Assembly: GCA_023213395.1 (NCBI GenBank)
Contig: CM041465.1
Span: 16,678,001 to 16,742,000, forward strand
Source: Cycas panzhihuaensis
Taxonomy: Eukaryota; Cycadophyta
Direction: 5' to 3'
Length of the DNA stretch: 64,000 nucleotides
Shown here: piece after piece, positions 22,395-32,720 of the stretch
How the letters are laid out: every line of letters starts with the position of its first letter
Position numbering within the stretch: the first letter of the stretch is position 1
Position numbers and translations under genes: made by a program
Notes under the pieces: model-generated
What the model was told of the DNA's origin: nothing
Database searches by the model: none
Seen by the model: the letters and a program-made list of their open reading frames with translations, nothing else

Positions 22395-23640
22395 TAAACC
22401 GTAGAATTTCTTTAGAAAACTTTCATTTATGGTTTTTTCAAACTCAAGGCCTTCTAACATGGGATTCTATATGAACCATTATCAAGGCTGTCAAGGACCA
22501 CAAAAGGGCCTACCCATTTGGGGCTGAATTTAGACAAACAATTGTAAAGATATTCTAGCTTGAGGACTTGGTCCCTAGGACTAAAGGGATGAGGGCACAA
22601 AGATTTGTCATGCATCCTTTATGCCCCAACCTTGGATTCTAGGTTAGCTTGGCATGGAACCAAGTATTTTTCATCCAAGACTTCAAGATCGAGGAGAAGG
22701 ACTTGATGATGCCCCTCCTCATCGATGAACTCCTTGAGAGATACCCTTAAGGAAGGGATTTCAACTTCCAAAGGCAATACTATGTCTGTCTTATAGACTA
22801 AGGAGAATGTCATCATTCCCATGGCTTTACAAATCAACGTTTAGTAGGCCCATAAAGTTAAGTGGAGACAATGGTGCCAATCCTTTTGGGATTGGGCAAT
22901 GATCTTCTTTAAAATATTAATTAGGGCTTTGTTAAAGGCCTCAATTTGGCCATTGGCCCGAGGATAGTAAGGGGATGAGGTCTTGCAAGAGATCTTAAAT
23001 TTCTCATAAATTTCATCCATTTCCTTGTTACTGAATAGGCTTCCATTATCTGTAATAAGGACATTAGGAACCCTAAATTGGTAGATGATATGATAATATA
23101 CAAAAGTGATAATTGTTTTTCTTATTATAGAAGACAAGGGAATGGCCTCGACTCATTTGGTAAAGTTTTCCATAGTGGTTAGAATAAATTTATACTAGGT
23201 CGAAGAGGGTGGAGTAATGGCTCCAATCAAATCTAATCCCCATTGGGAGAATGGCCATGAGTAGACTATCACATGCAATGTCTTGGAAGGTTGACAGACT
23301 ACGTTGGCATGCTCTTGGCATCGATGACAATAGTGTGCATAAGCATGGGTGTCTTTAAACAAGGTTAGATAATAATATTTGATATGTAGGATTCTTTGGG
23401 CCATCGATTAGCCCCTGAAATAACCCCCACAAATGCCACTATGGCATTCGTATAGGATTTGGCTAGTCTCATTTGGGTTGATACAATAAAGGAGGATTCC
23501 ATCAAATGACTATTTATACAACATGTCCTCCATGAGAAAATATTACTGAGAGGAGCCCCTAATATATGACTTCACTTTGTCACTAGCATTAGTAGGGTAT
23601 TATTGTTGGATTAAATAGTTAACTATATCTCCATACCATT
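22395..23640 (-). pseudogene. Tat-B integrase relic with an intact DDE triad
   Basis: The minus strand gives ECHSGICGGYFRG, YAHYCHRCQEHANVV (zinc finger), then SWPFSQWGLDLIGAITPPSS with the first Asp, VLITDNGSLFSNKEMDEIYE with the second, and RANGQIEAFNKALINILKKI with the Glu (22841-23404). All three catalytic residues are kept. The C-terminal part includes MGMMTFSLVYKTDIVLPLEV and ends in FLKKFYG. No chromodomain is seen. Stops between blocks and loss of the 5' half make it inactive, but it is the best preserved integrase of the Tat copies. Confidence 0.88.
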
Positions 23641-24170
23641 CACTATAGCCAATGGATGGGCATCTTCATATTAGAGGGCTAAGATGGGTTCATCCATTAA
23701 TGAATCATCAATCAAAACCTTAAGAGAGTTAGGGATTAGAGCATCCACCAACTATTCCACAACTATCATCTTTTTCTTATATTTTTAGTTAATGATCTTT
23801 AGATCATACTATTAAGGGAGGATGACCCATTTTCTAGGCCTTCATGTGAAGTTAGATTAGATTAAGAGGTATCATAAAGGGCTAGACTAAATGATCACAT
23901 AGATAGTGTTACTGAGGAGATAGTGTCTAAATTTTTTAGTAATGTAGACTAATTCTAGGCATTATTTTTTAGCTGGTGCGTAGTTTAGCTCAGTATCCAC
24001 TAATGTATGACTAATGAAGTAGATGGCCCTTTCAGTGTTAGAGTCATCTTCTTGGGCTAGCATGACACCTAGGGATTCATTAGTTACTAAGGTATATAGG
24101 ATAAAGGGGCAATCAAAGAGAGGGAGAGCCAATACAGCCTCCTGTAAAGGGATGGAGAGTATACACCTGG
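23641..24170 (-). pseudogene. Tat-B RNase H and tether relic
   Basis: The minus strand reads LPLFDCPFILYTLVTNESLG, VMLAQEDDSNTERAIYFISH, TLVDTELNYAPAKK*CLELV and YITKKFRHYLLSNTIYVII. The DPLRYLL-type connection and the tether IPNSLKVLIDDSLMDEPI then lead to integrase. It is closely related to the Tat-C sequence at 32.8-33.3 kb. The upstream edge falls in the RT connection at about 24170. Confidence 0.82.
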
Positions 24171-24204
24171 TATATTATATTACCGATCCCATACTATATA
24201 CTTG

Positions 24205-24502
24205 ATGTATACTCACTTATACACCCCTTGTTTTAGGACTTCCATGATGTTTTTGCATGGGATTATACTGACATGAAGGGAATAAATCCCTCCATCATCA
24301 CCTATAATCTTACAACTATCCTGGGCACTTGCCCTATGTGAAAAAAGTAACACCCACTTCATTCTAAGCTATCTGCGACTGTCAAGATGGAATGAAAAAG
24401 CTCTTAGATGTAGGGTCAATTACTTCTATTGACTATCCTAAATGGGCCTACAACATCATTCCCTTTGCTAAAAATAATGGAACAATTTGGATATGCATTA
24501 AC
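24205..24502 (+). pseudogene. Tat-C reverse transcriptase, first part
   Basis: The plus strand reads F*DFHDVFAWDYTDMKGINP, then EKLLDVGSITSIDYPKWAYN and IIPFAKNNGTIWICI, the N-terminal part of a Gypsy RT. The frame ends exactly at the left target duplication of Copia-B (24498-24502) and resumes at 32122. Sequence left of 24205 belongs to Tat-B in the opposite orientation, so gag, protease and the 5' LTR of Tat-C are missing. Confidence 0.85.
24498..24502. other. Target site duplication of Copia-B, left copy
   Basis: TTAAC here matches TTAAC at 32122-32126 exactly, flanking the 7619-bp Copia-B insertion. Confidence 0.92.
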
Positions 24503-24799
24503 CGAAAAGAGTGGATCTATCCTTCATCTCCATGCACTAAACACAAAGGCAAACATGGGAGTAAGAGAGACTTGAGAGAAAGAAAGTAGCTCTCACAAAA
24601 TGGGGAGGTAAGAATGAATCTCCTCCATTGAGCTTTACTTTTATATTGAGAGAGGGAGCATTTGAGTTAGGTGAAATGAAATTACACATAATGCACATGA
24701 AAGTGCATTTCACTTAAGTGATCTAATTTAAAGTTCACTTAAGACCCTTTTTCGAAATAATCAACTAATGTAATGACCTTATGTCATTAACCCTTTTCA
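24503..24799 (-). repeat. Copia-B 3' LTR
   Basis: 297 bp, on the minus strand from TGAAAAGGGTTAATG to ...CTCTTTTCG. The terminal TG on the plus-strand side has become CG at 24503. It matches the LTR at 31825-32121 in 294 of 297 positions. TSD on the outside, polypurine tract on the inside. Confidence 0.95.
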
Positions 24800-24810
24800 A
24801 TCTCCCTCTT
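24800..24810 (-). other. Polypurine tract of Copia-B
   Basis: AAGAGGGAGAT on the minus strand lies immediately before the TGAAAAGG start of the 3' LTR, the usual place for the plus-strand primer. Confidence 0.85.
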
Positions 24811-25262
24811 AATGGTAGAAGGTCATTTCATTCTATTTTATTCTATCCTATGAGGTCTTCATTTGAGCCTCTTACAAAGCAAACTAGTATGATACTTTTA
24901 TGGGAAACCCTCATGGGGAAGAAAACCCACAAATTTTCTAATCTACTAACCTAGCTCAGGTAGCTCTTTAAATGTAGCCAGATAGCCAATCAGTACAATA
25001 AATTTTGTAGCTGAAATCTACTGAGTCTCCATATACCATTTGGTCATCCCCCATGCCTTTTCGAGTTTTCACAGGTTCCGATTTTCCAAAATGATACAAC
25101 CCTTACCCTTTCGCGCCCACATGGGGTTTTCACGAATGGGATAGAGCAGAGACTTACTCTTGTCCTTCCACGCCCACAAGGGGTTTTCACGAAGGAGATA
25201 GAGTATGATGGTCCTATTGTCATCTCCTTCAATCAGTCAGAGATGGAGGCCCTAAGGCCGAG
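24811..25262 (-). other. Copia-B 3' untranslated region with a 57-bp repeat
   Basis: Between pol and the polypurine tract. Two tandem copies with period about 57 bp lie at about 25108-25215, each with CGCCCACA(T/A)GGGGTTTTCACGAA. An open frame across them (25044-25232, minus) repeats FVKTPCGR twice. I see no domain and take it as non-coding. Confidence 0.6.
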
Positions 25263-25760
25263 CTACTTTCGGAACTATTCAAACTTCACCCTCTTCAGTG
25301 GTTTGGTGAAGATATCGGTCACTTGATCTGCTGTGGGGTAGTACTCCAATTGAATTGTGCCATCATGAACTAGTTCTCTAATCCTGTGGACTTTTGTACT
25401 TATATGTTTGGTACAATCATGAAATATAGGATTTTTAGCCATCTGGATTATAGATTGATTATCTACATGTAAGCTAGTAGAACTTGTTTGGGTGGCATTT
25501 AATGTATTCAACAATTTTCTAAGCCATATCACCTCCTTGCTTGTCTCGAGCGTGAGAATGTACTCGGCTTGAGCTTGAGTCTACAACTATCTTCTGTAGT
25601 CTGGATCTCCATGATATTGGTGTGTTCCAAGAAATGTTACGCACCGGATGTAGATCTTCCCATGTCTTTATCTCCGGCAAAGTCTGAGTCTGTGTATGCA
25701 TAAAGTTTAAATTCTGCATTGGGTTCATACAACAGACCATATTTGCTAGTCGTCTTTAGG
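25263..25760 (-). pseudogene. Copia-B RNase H relic
   Basis: The minus strand shows YGLLYEPNAEFKLYAYTDSD and FAGDKDMGRSTSGA in one frame, then, after frame changes, LHVDNQSIIQMAKNPIFHDC, TKHISTKVHRIRELVHDG and DQVTDIFTKPLKRVKFE (25275-25532). The first catalytic Asp region (YTDSDFAG) is intact. Frameshifts between 25540 and 25640 and stops inactivate it. Confidence 0.88.
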
Positions 25761-26900
25761 TACCTCAACACTCGTATTGCAACTTGCCAATGATTCTGCT
25801 TAGGATTTGTCATGAATCTTGCAAGAATGCCAATAGAGTGTCAAATATCTGGCCTTGTGTTGGTAGTATAGATGAGACTACCTATAAGTTGCCTATAGAG
25901 TGTTGCGTCTACCTTCCTATTATCACCATCAACTGAGAGCTTAATATTAGGCTCCATAGGTGTATCCACTGGTCGAGCACCTTCCAACTAAAACTTTCTC
26001 AGAAGATCGTTGATATATTTTTCTTGGGAGAGAAAGATTTTGCCATCCTTTTGAGTTACTTCAATTCCCAAGTAATATTTCATCAACCCGAGGTCAAACA
26101 ATTCAAAAGTTTTAGCAAGGTCCTTCTTCAGCTGGCTGATTACCTGTTTACTATTCCTCATTATGAGCATGTCATCCACAAAGATTAAGAGGTAAGTGAC
26201 TTTATCATTTTGGCGCTTGATGAATAATGTTGCATCAATATCTTGATAGTCACAAACCTCATATACAAGTTACCTCATTCTTTCAGACAACTTGGTAAAC
26301 CAAGCACAAGGGGCTTGCTTTAGGCCATACAAGGACTTTTTGAGCCTACAAACTTTATGCTCTTAACCGTCAATCTCATATCCTTCTGGCTGAGCCATGT
26401 AAATTTCTTCTTTAAGGTCCCCATTGAGAAATGCAATCTTAACATCAAGTTGGTGGATTTTCCAACCCTGTTGAGCAGCCAAGGCTATAAGAGTTCTGAT
26501 TATAGGCCACTTGGTTGTAGGAGCAAAGATTTCAGTGTAGTCAATACCTTCCCTTTGCGTGAATCCTTTTGCTACCAACCTCGCCTTGTGTTTTTCTAGG
26601 GTGCCATCTAATCTATACTTGTTTTTGAACACCCATTTATTTTGAACTACCTTTCTTCCAAGTCGTAGATCAACAAGCTCCCATGTACCGTTCTTAATAA
26701 GAGATTGATACTCTTTGTTCATGGCATTTCTCCAAGCTGCATGCTTTACAGCTTCTTGGTATGTTAGGGGCTCTTCATTAAGAGTAAGATGCAGTTCTAC
26801 TGGTTCAAGCTCAACGGAAAGTGATTCATGCATCCTTGCTCTATGGGCACTTCTAGTGCCAATTTTGTCTACCTCATCTGGTCGCATGTCCTTATGTAGC
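25761..26900 (-). pseudogene. Copia-B reverse transcriptase relic
   Basis: 26363-26887 is an open block of 174 codons: EPLTYQEAVKHAAWRNAMN, GTWELVDLRLGRKVVQNKWV, ARLVAKGFTQREGIDYTEIF and LDVKIAFLNGDLKEEIYMAQ. A stop follows EIDG. The frame then reads [20 protein letters not shown], and later the catalytic box IFVDDMLIMRN near 26165-26190 with both Asp present. ELFDLGLMKYYLGIEVTQKD and YRQLIGSLIYTTNTRPDI follow. Single stops separate otherwise well preserved blocks. Confidence 0.92.
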
Positions 26901-27226
26901 TAGTAGGCTTCACAAAAACCTCGAGTTGGGAATGGGGTTTTCATTTCCATAACCTCTTGATCTTCGTTTTGATCCTGAAAAGGATCATGGGAAATATTTG
27001 GCACGGAGGAAGTTTACGATGCTGGAGAAGATGGGCCAGCCACAGATGTTGGAGAAGATGATCCTTCTGCTATGGCTTTACCTTTGTCAACTTGGTTGTT
27101 TACAAATGATGGTGCTGGATGTATACACATTGGATTAGAGTCACAGCTTGTATCCTCCGAGGCTCTATTGTCAGATTCCAAGATTTTAAGCAACTGTTCA
27201 GCATTTCCCCCCCTAAATTTAGGAAT

Positions 27227-28283
27227 CTAGACATCAAATTCAGTAGCATCATTAAAACGGTATGAAGGCGTCTTAGAGTCAAGTCTGAGTAATTGATCTT
27301 CAGTCTCTGTAAAGATAACATCTCTAGTGATGATGATTTTGCACTCTGAAGGTATAAAAACCTTATATCCCTTTTTGCCCATAGGGTATCCGACAAAGAT
27401 GCCTTTGATGGCTCTATTTTGGAGCTTATTTCTATGTTCCTGCAAAATATGAGCATAACAAGTAGAGCCAAAATTTTTGAAGTGGGAGATAGAGGGGGTT
27501 TGTCCATACCACATTTTATGTGGAGAGGGGCCGAGCTTGGAGGGACTAACAGTGTTGATGCAATACATAGCAGTCCAAATAGCCTCAACCCAAAGATAGA
27601 TAGGGACATTCTTATATACCAAAGATAAGACGAGCCATATTCACGATGGTCCTGTTCATGCACTCAGCAACTCCATTTTGCTGGGGTGTACCTGCAACAG
27701 TGGTCTGATGTTTAATTCCATGTTGACGTAGGTACGATTCAAACTCATTGGATGTGTACTTGCCACCATTGTCAGTCCTGAGTATTTTGATCTTGAATCC
27801 AGATTCATTTTCCACGTGGGCCTTGAAAGCTTGAAACATAGAAAAAGCTTCATCTTTCTTTGCAAGAAAAGCAACCCATACTTTCTTGGTAAAATCATCA
27901 ATGAAAGTAATAGAGTACCACTTCTGTTTGATAGAAGGGATGGGCATAGGACCGCATATATCTGAGTGTACAAGCTGCAAAGGTTGGCTAGATTTCCACT
28001 GACTACGAGGAAAGGGTTGTCTTTGAGATTTAGCAATAATACATGCTTCACATTTAAAGGGCTTAGAGGGGAACTTAGGCAAACCAGGAAGAGTGTCTTA
28101 TAGTTCTCTGAAGCAATCAATTTTGATATGGCCCATATGAGCATGCCATAGAGCTGCTTGGGACAACTTTTGAGGAGTCAGGGTTGTGGTAAAAATAAAT
28201 TCATCATCAACATAGTGGGCTTCAGAGGATGGTGAGCCAGTTAGGCAAAAAAGTTTACCATCAAGAATTCCAGTCATAACCAC
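27227..28283 (-). pseudogene. Copia-B GAG-pre-integrase and integrase relic
   Basis: The block 28098-28283 is the pre-integrase (LSQAALWHAHMGHIKIDCFR). After a TAA the rve core follows (27612-28082): FKCEACIIAKSQRQPFPRSQ, LVHSDICGPMPIPS (first Asp), LRTDNGGKYTSNEFESYLRQ (second Asp) and QQNGVAECMNRT (Glu). The DDE triad is intact. A frameshift near 27630 leads to 27227-27622 (LWVEAIWTAMYCINT, RAIKGIFVGYPMGKKGYKVF). A linker of about 330 bp with two or three stops connects to RT. Confidence 0.92.
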
Positions 28284-28600
28284 AACATTTGAAGGAGGGT
28301 GAATGACACAGAGAGTTTGATTGTTTGCAGTTATACTCAGATCAAATCCATGAGAGACAAGGGTGGACAGGGAGAGCGATTCGCTTTAGAGCAGAATATA
28401 TAAAACATCAACAAGTGTAAACTGGAAGGCCCGGAGTTTGTGCAAACAATTCCAAGTCCTTCGACTGGCTGAGATGATTTGTCAGCCATGTGTACAACAC
28501 CATGAACTTCAAAGTCAAAATCTTGAAAGAACTAGTGATGACAAGTCATGTGTTGTGTTGCTCTAGTATCCATGATCCACAATGAAGTATTTGAGGTAGC
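28284..28600 (-). pseudogene. Copia-B protease relic
   Basis: The minus strand reads LWIMDTRATQHMTCHH at about 28540-28587. The catalytic Asp and Thr are present, but the Gly of the DTGA motif is Arg. A TAG follows the His pair. The rest (HMADKSSQPVEGLGIV, then after a frameshift near 28435 AFQFTLVDVLYI and a TAA) completes the domain. Not functional. Confidence 0.87.
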
Positions 28601-29779
28601 ACTATTTGTAACTCCAAGTGGTGAAGGCAAAAGTGAATAAGCAAAGCTACAATGAGCCTCAATATACTTAGTGGATCTATCAACAACATTTGATGAAGTG
28701 GTCCTAATTCTTTGAAGGTGTGTATGAGCAAATTGCGTTCCACCAAAAGCATCTTCAAAAGAAGTATTATCAACATTATGTGTACCATGGCACTGTTGAT
28801 AACTTAGTAGTTTGTTGGTGGCAGTTCTGCAATTTTTGGCATAATGTCCTCTTCTATTACACCTTTGACACATGATTATTTGATTTCCAGTCCAAGTATT
28901 GGGCTGGCTAGATTGTCTCTCGACATCGGATCTAGGTCCAGGTTGATTATTTTGGCCTTGGCCTTGAGACTATTTTTGTTGGAATTGAGGAGCCTGTTGA
29001 CTAAGAGGACGTTGTCCTTGTTGTCTACCTCTTCCTCTTCCATGGGAATTACCACCTCTACGAGAGTATTGACCTTGATTTTTGGTGTAACAAAGATCTT
29101 CTTCTACTTCAAAAGCAGCATCAATTGGATCTGATGTAGTGGCAAAGTTGGTATCAAAGGTCTTATCAAATTCAATGAACTTATCGGCAAGATCCTCAAA
29201 GTTTAGGGTCTTCAAAGTTCCACTGGATTGAAGACTCCCCAATAGATTTTTATAATCTGGGATATGGAGACATGAATGAATCAAGAAAGCCCATGTAATG
29301 CATTGAGTTTTAAAATCTTTATCAATGGCTTGCTTGATTGGACAAAGGAGATTGATTATCTCACTTGCATGTCCTTTCTGCATTTTCAATTTATTCATCT
29401 TTAGCACTAAGTGAACAAATTCTAAGTCTAATTTAGTGTCAAAGTTCTTCTTAAGAACTTCAAGAACTTTCCATGCTGTACCATGTACAGCTTCATCAAT
29501 GAGATTATGCAGGGAATAATTAGTGACAAGCGATCTCCCACGCATTTTATCATCATCAAGTTCCCATTGACGTTTAGATATAGCTTCAGTGGGAGCAGTT
29601 GGAGCACCTCCTGCTGAAGCAGTTGTGGTAGCTGTAGCTACAACAGGTGGTGTAGGTTATAAGTGATCTCTCCATAGACCTTCATACTTTGCAGCATTTC
29701 TGACACCAATGAACCACATGTCCCAATTTTCTTTCCCTTTTAGAATGCAGTTCACATTTTGCTTAAACTGTGAAGACAT
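28601..29779 (-). pseudogene. gag: Copia-B gag relic
   Basis: The start ATG at 29779 gives MSSQFKQNVNCILKGKENWD, a usual beginning for this Copia group. A TAA at about 29657-29659 interrupts it. The open block 28970-29545 then reads AVHGTAWKVLEVLKKNFDTK, LQSSGTLKTLNFEDLADKFI, followed by an Arg/Gly/Gln-rich tail (RRGGNSHGRGRGRQQGQR). After one more stop an intact zinc knuckle follows, MCQRCNRRGHYAKNC at about 28832-28873, with all four ligands of CX2CX4HX4C. The frame runs on into protease. Confidence 0.92.
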
Positions 29780-31810
29780 TGTGTCTTTTTAGAAGGGAAG
29801 AAATGAACAAGGGACTATAAAAGTGATGGCAATAAATGACCGATCACTATTTGTAAATGGGAAATGTAATGAAGTAGTGTAAAAGAAGGAAGAAGAAGTG
29901 AGAATGGTTGCTCAAAGATGAAAGGAGCAACTTAGAGAAAAGTCACCAACACTTGTGACAAATATTAACCCCGACACGTATGAATATGAGAAGCACTATG
30001 ATAAAAATTGGCCACTAACACTTGTGGCAAATATTAACCTAATGCAGCAAGAATATGAGAAGCACTATGATTGTGATTACACTATGGATCACTTTTTATA
30101 AATAAGTAAGTGATCAATATACAAGATTGTAGGCCAATGTAGAAGTTGACATCATTGGGTTTACACAACTTGAAACTCGAATGTAGGATGCGTAATCGAC
30201 CCAATAACCTCTAACTTGTGTCCAACATGTAGTTGAGGTTGTTGAAGGGATGCCTAGGCTTCTAGTAGAATTAATTTGGCCTTCACCCGCGATACCCGCA
30301 ATCGTGCTTGGCAATGAAATCCAAGTCACAACGGAGCCCAGGTACTCCCAATCCTCACCCAGTTCACTAATGAGCAGCTATATACCTCCTCTAAAGAGTG
30401 GTACGTGCATACCCATGGCTATGACAGATATTGGATCGGGTATATTTTAATCTTGTATTAAAGTTTTAGTTTTCCTGGTTGGTTATCAGGATGATCCCTG
30501 ATTGAGGCACGATGGTATGGCTAACCAAACCTCACCAATATTTCGGTTTAGTCCAGTCCCAACTTGAAACCCACACCTCCTTTATGGCATGGCATTCTGC
30601 CAACCAAGGTATCTCAACCTTGGTGAGTGTGTGAATAGGTACAAGATGGTGGAAAATAGTGTACGTGATGTGTTCCTTTTAGGAAAAGTGAAAAGATTAT
30701 CGAATTGCATCAAACGTACATTTAACTGAAAATAATGCTTGCTTGGAGTGCTTTTGGAGTGCTTGCTTGAAGTGTCTTTGGAGTGCTTACTTTGGGTGAT
30801 TTTAGAGTGATGAAATGCAATGCTAATAAGTGAGTGAGGACACCAGATATTGCTCTGATCCAAGTGTTTTTTTTCTCACTTTTACAATGGGCTTTTAAGC
30901 CTTATAAAAAGGAAGAAATTTTCTTCACTTTTTTTTTCTTTTTTTTTGTTAATACAAAAAAAAGTACTCCTCACTAAATCTGCAATAAATTTCTCCCACA
31001 ATGTCGAAATGGAGTGCCAATTTTTGTGCTATAAACTAGACTCAGAGCTTCATCTTTAGGAAGTGGAATCAGGTCCAAATGAGTTCTGGAAAGTTTTTGA
31101 CAGCCCCACAAAGTTAGGAAATTATATTTTTCTAGAATTCTTACTAAAAATAACTACTATTCACTAAAATAGCAATAACTTCCTCATACGACATCCAAAT
31201 TAGGTGCTGGTTTTTGCACTGGAAAGTAGACTTAGAGCCCCATCTTTGATAATTAGAATCACTTCAATTAGATGTATATAGAATATTTTGCAGACCTGTG
31301 AAGTTTAGTAATCAAATTGTATTTCTGCAGAAATTTCAGCTTGCTAATATCTCATTAGCACATGATACCATATGAAATTTCCATCATTTTTTGATCACCA
31401 GGATCCCAATATGGGTAAGGTGAGAGTATACAATGATAGATATTTTAAATGGCTCAAAATTCTTTAAAAAAAATGGGTAAAAACTCCCCTTATAATCATT
31501 CTTCTAAATCTTTGAAAAAATTTAAGACATTTCCCCTTGTTAAATGGACAAAAAAGGGAAAAGAAAAAGAAGAATGAGATAACATGAATGGCTAGCAAAG
31601 GATTGGAATCCTTGGGCCTTACAACTCCTTGTATTATGATTCCAAACCTACAAAAGAGAAAGGAAAAGCAAACAATACAAAATATTCTATCATAATAACT
31701 TCAAAATATTTCTAAATTCACTTTCACAATCTCCTTTACCACATGGATTGTGGGGGAGAAGGAAGTGATGGCTCCATTGCAAGTGCAAGTGGGGAATATG
31801 AAGGAAGCAA
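29780..31810 (-). other. Copia-B 5' leader with direct repeats
   Basis: About 2 kb between primer site and gag, with no coding frame recognised. It holds a repeat of about 69 bp period (about 29943-30001 and 30011-30071, both with ACTTGTG(A/G)CAAATATTAACC and GAATATGAGAAGCACTATGA). Repeats of 'ttggagtgctt' lie at about 30730-30790, T runs at 30865-30960, and there are two divergent copies of a unit of about 190 bp (about 30969-31158 and 31160-31345). Confidence 0.7.
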
Positions 31811-31822
31811 GCTCTGATACCA
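31811..31822 (-). other. Primer-binding site of Copia-B
   Basis: TGGTATCAGAGC on the minus strand, two bases inside the 5' LTR, is the classic site complementary to the 3' end of initiator tRNA-Met used by plant Copia elements. Confidence 0.95.
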
Positions 31823-31824
31823 CA

Positions 31825-32121
31825 TGAAAAGAGTGGATCTATCCTTCATCTCCATGCACTAAACACAAAGGCAAACATGGGAGCAAGAGAGACTTGAGAG
31901 AAAGAAAGTAGCTCTCACAAAATGGGGAGGTAAGAATGAATCTCCTCCATTGAGCTTTACTTTTATATTGAGAGAGGGAGCATTTGAGTTAGGTGAAATG
32001 AAATTACACATAATGCACATGAAAGTGCATTTCACTTAAGTGATCTAATTTAAAGCTCACTTAAGACCCTTTTTCGAAATAATCAACTAATGTAATGACC
32101 TTATGTCATTAACCCTTTTCA
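31825..32121 (-). repeat. Copia-B 5' LTR
   Basis: 297 bp, TG...CA, 294 of 297 positions identical to the 3' LTR. On the minus strand it starts TGAAAAGGGTTAATG. It is followed on the plus strand by the TTAAC duplication at 32122-32126. Confidence 0.96.
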
Positions 32122-32126
32122 TTAAC
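32122..32126. other. Target site duplication of Copia-B, right copy
   Basis: TTAAC, identical to 24498-24502. The Tat-C RT frame resumes here. Confidence 0.92.
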
Positions 32127-32720
32127 TTCTAAGATATCAATAAAGCATGCCTTAAAGATAACTTTCCTCTACCCTTCATTAATCAGATCATCAATCGTAC
32201 TATTAGATTTATCATGTATTTGATGGATGGTTTCTCTAGTTATAACTAGATCTATATATCCCCTAAAGACTATCACAAAATATCCTTCACTACTCCTTGG
32301 GGCACATTTGCTTATAAAGCAATGCCTTTTGGACTTAAAAATATAGGCATCACCTACCAAAGGGCAATGCAATTTATTTTTCATGATGTCATAAACAAAA
32401 CCCTTGAGGTCTTCGTGGATGATATGATGGGTCTCTCAAAAGAGGGCCCACCACCCAGAGGATTTGTGTGCCATCTTCACACAGTATCACAAATACCATG
32501 TCATCTTAAACCAGCTCAGATGTATGTTTGGCATAACCATTGGTAAAGTCCTAGGTTTCCTTGTTTCCAAACAAGGAATCCAGGTTGATCCTGATAAGGT
32601 TAAGGCCATCCTTGACATGCCTCTAGCCAAAATACAATGCCAAATCAAATTATTTTTAGGTAGGTTGGGTTTTCTTTGGCGTTTCCTAGAAAACTTCACC
32701 ATAAACACCAAACCCCTTAC
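32122..32720 (+). pseudogene. Tat-C reverse transcriptase, second part
   Basis: The plus strand resumes with INF*DINKACLKDNFPLPF, then YHKISFTTPWGTFAYKAMPF, GLKNIGITYQRAMQFIFHDV and the catalytic box VFVDDMMGLSKEG near 32410-32450, with both Asp kept. After a frameshift near 32470 the frame 32464-32859 continues with FTQYHKYHVILNQLRCMFGI, VLGFLVSKQGIQVDPDKVKA and LFLGRLGFLWRFLENF. Stops and the frameshift inactivate it. Confidence 0.9.

Larger units (their letters stand above)
19830..24170 (-). mobile_element. Tat-B: truncated Ty3/Gypsy (Tat-type) element
   Basis: The minus strand carries RNase H, tether and integrase (24.17 down to 22.4 kb), then a spacer and a plus-strand PMD frame. The RT, protease and gag are missing, because the element ends inside the RT/RNase H connection at about 24170, where Tat-C begins in the opposite orientation. 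No second RNase H and no LTR were found. The 3' end is probably cut by Tat-A. Confidence 0.8.
24503..32121 (-). mobile_element. Copia-B: young Ty1/Copia insertion in the Tat-C RT
   Basis: A complete structure: two 297-bp LTRs, primer site, leader, gag, PR, IN, RT, RH, polypurine tract and TTAAC duplications. Removing it joins the two halves of the Tat-C RT in frame. The LTRs differ at three positions only (24503/31825, 24562/31884, 24734/32056), all C/T. Despite this youth the gag-pol region carries about ten stops and at least two frameshifts. Integrase precedes RT, confirming Copia. Confidence 0.96.

Noticed and set aside
27419-27628. Plus-strand 69-codon frame and other frames opposite Copia-B pol
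   Set aside because: Shadows of the integrase coding strand; no independent homology.
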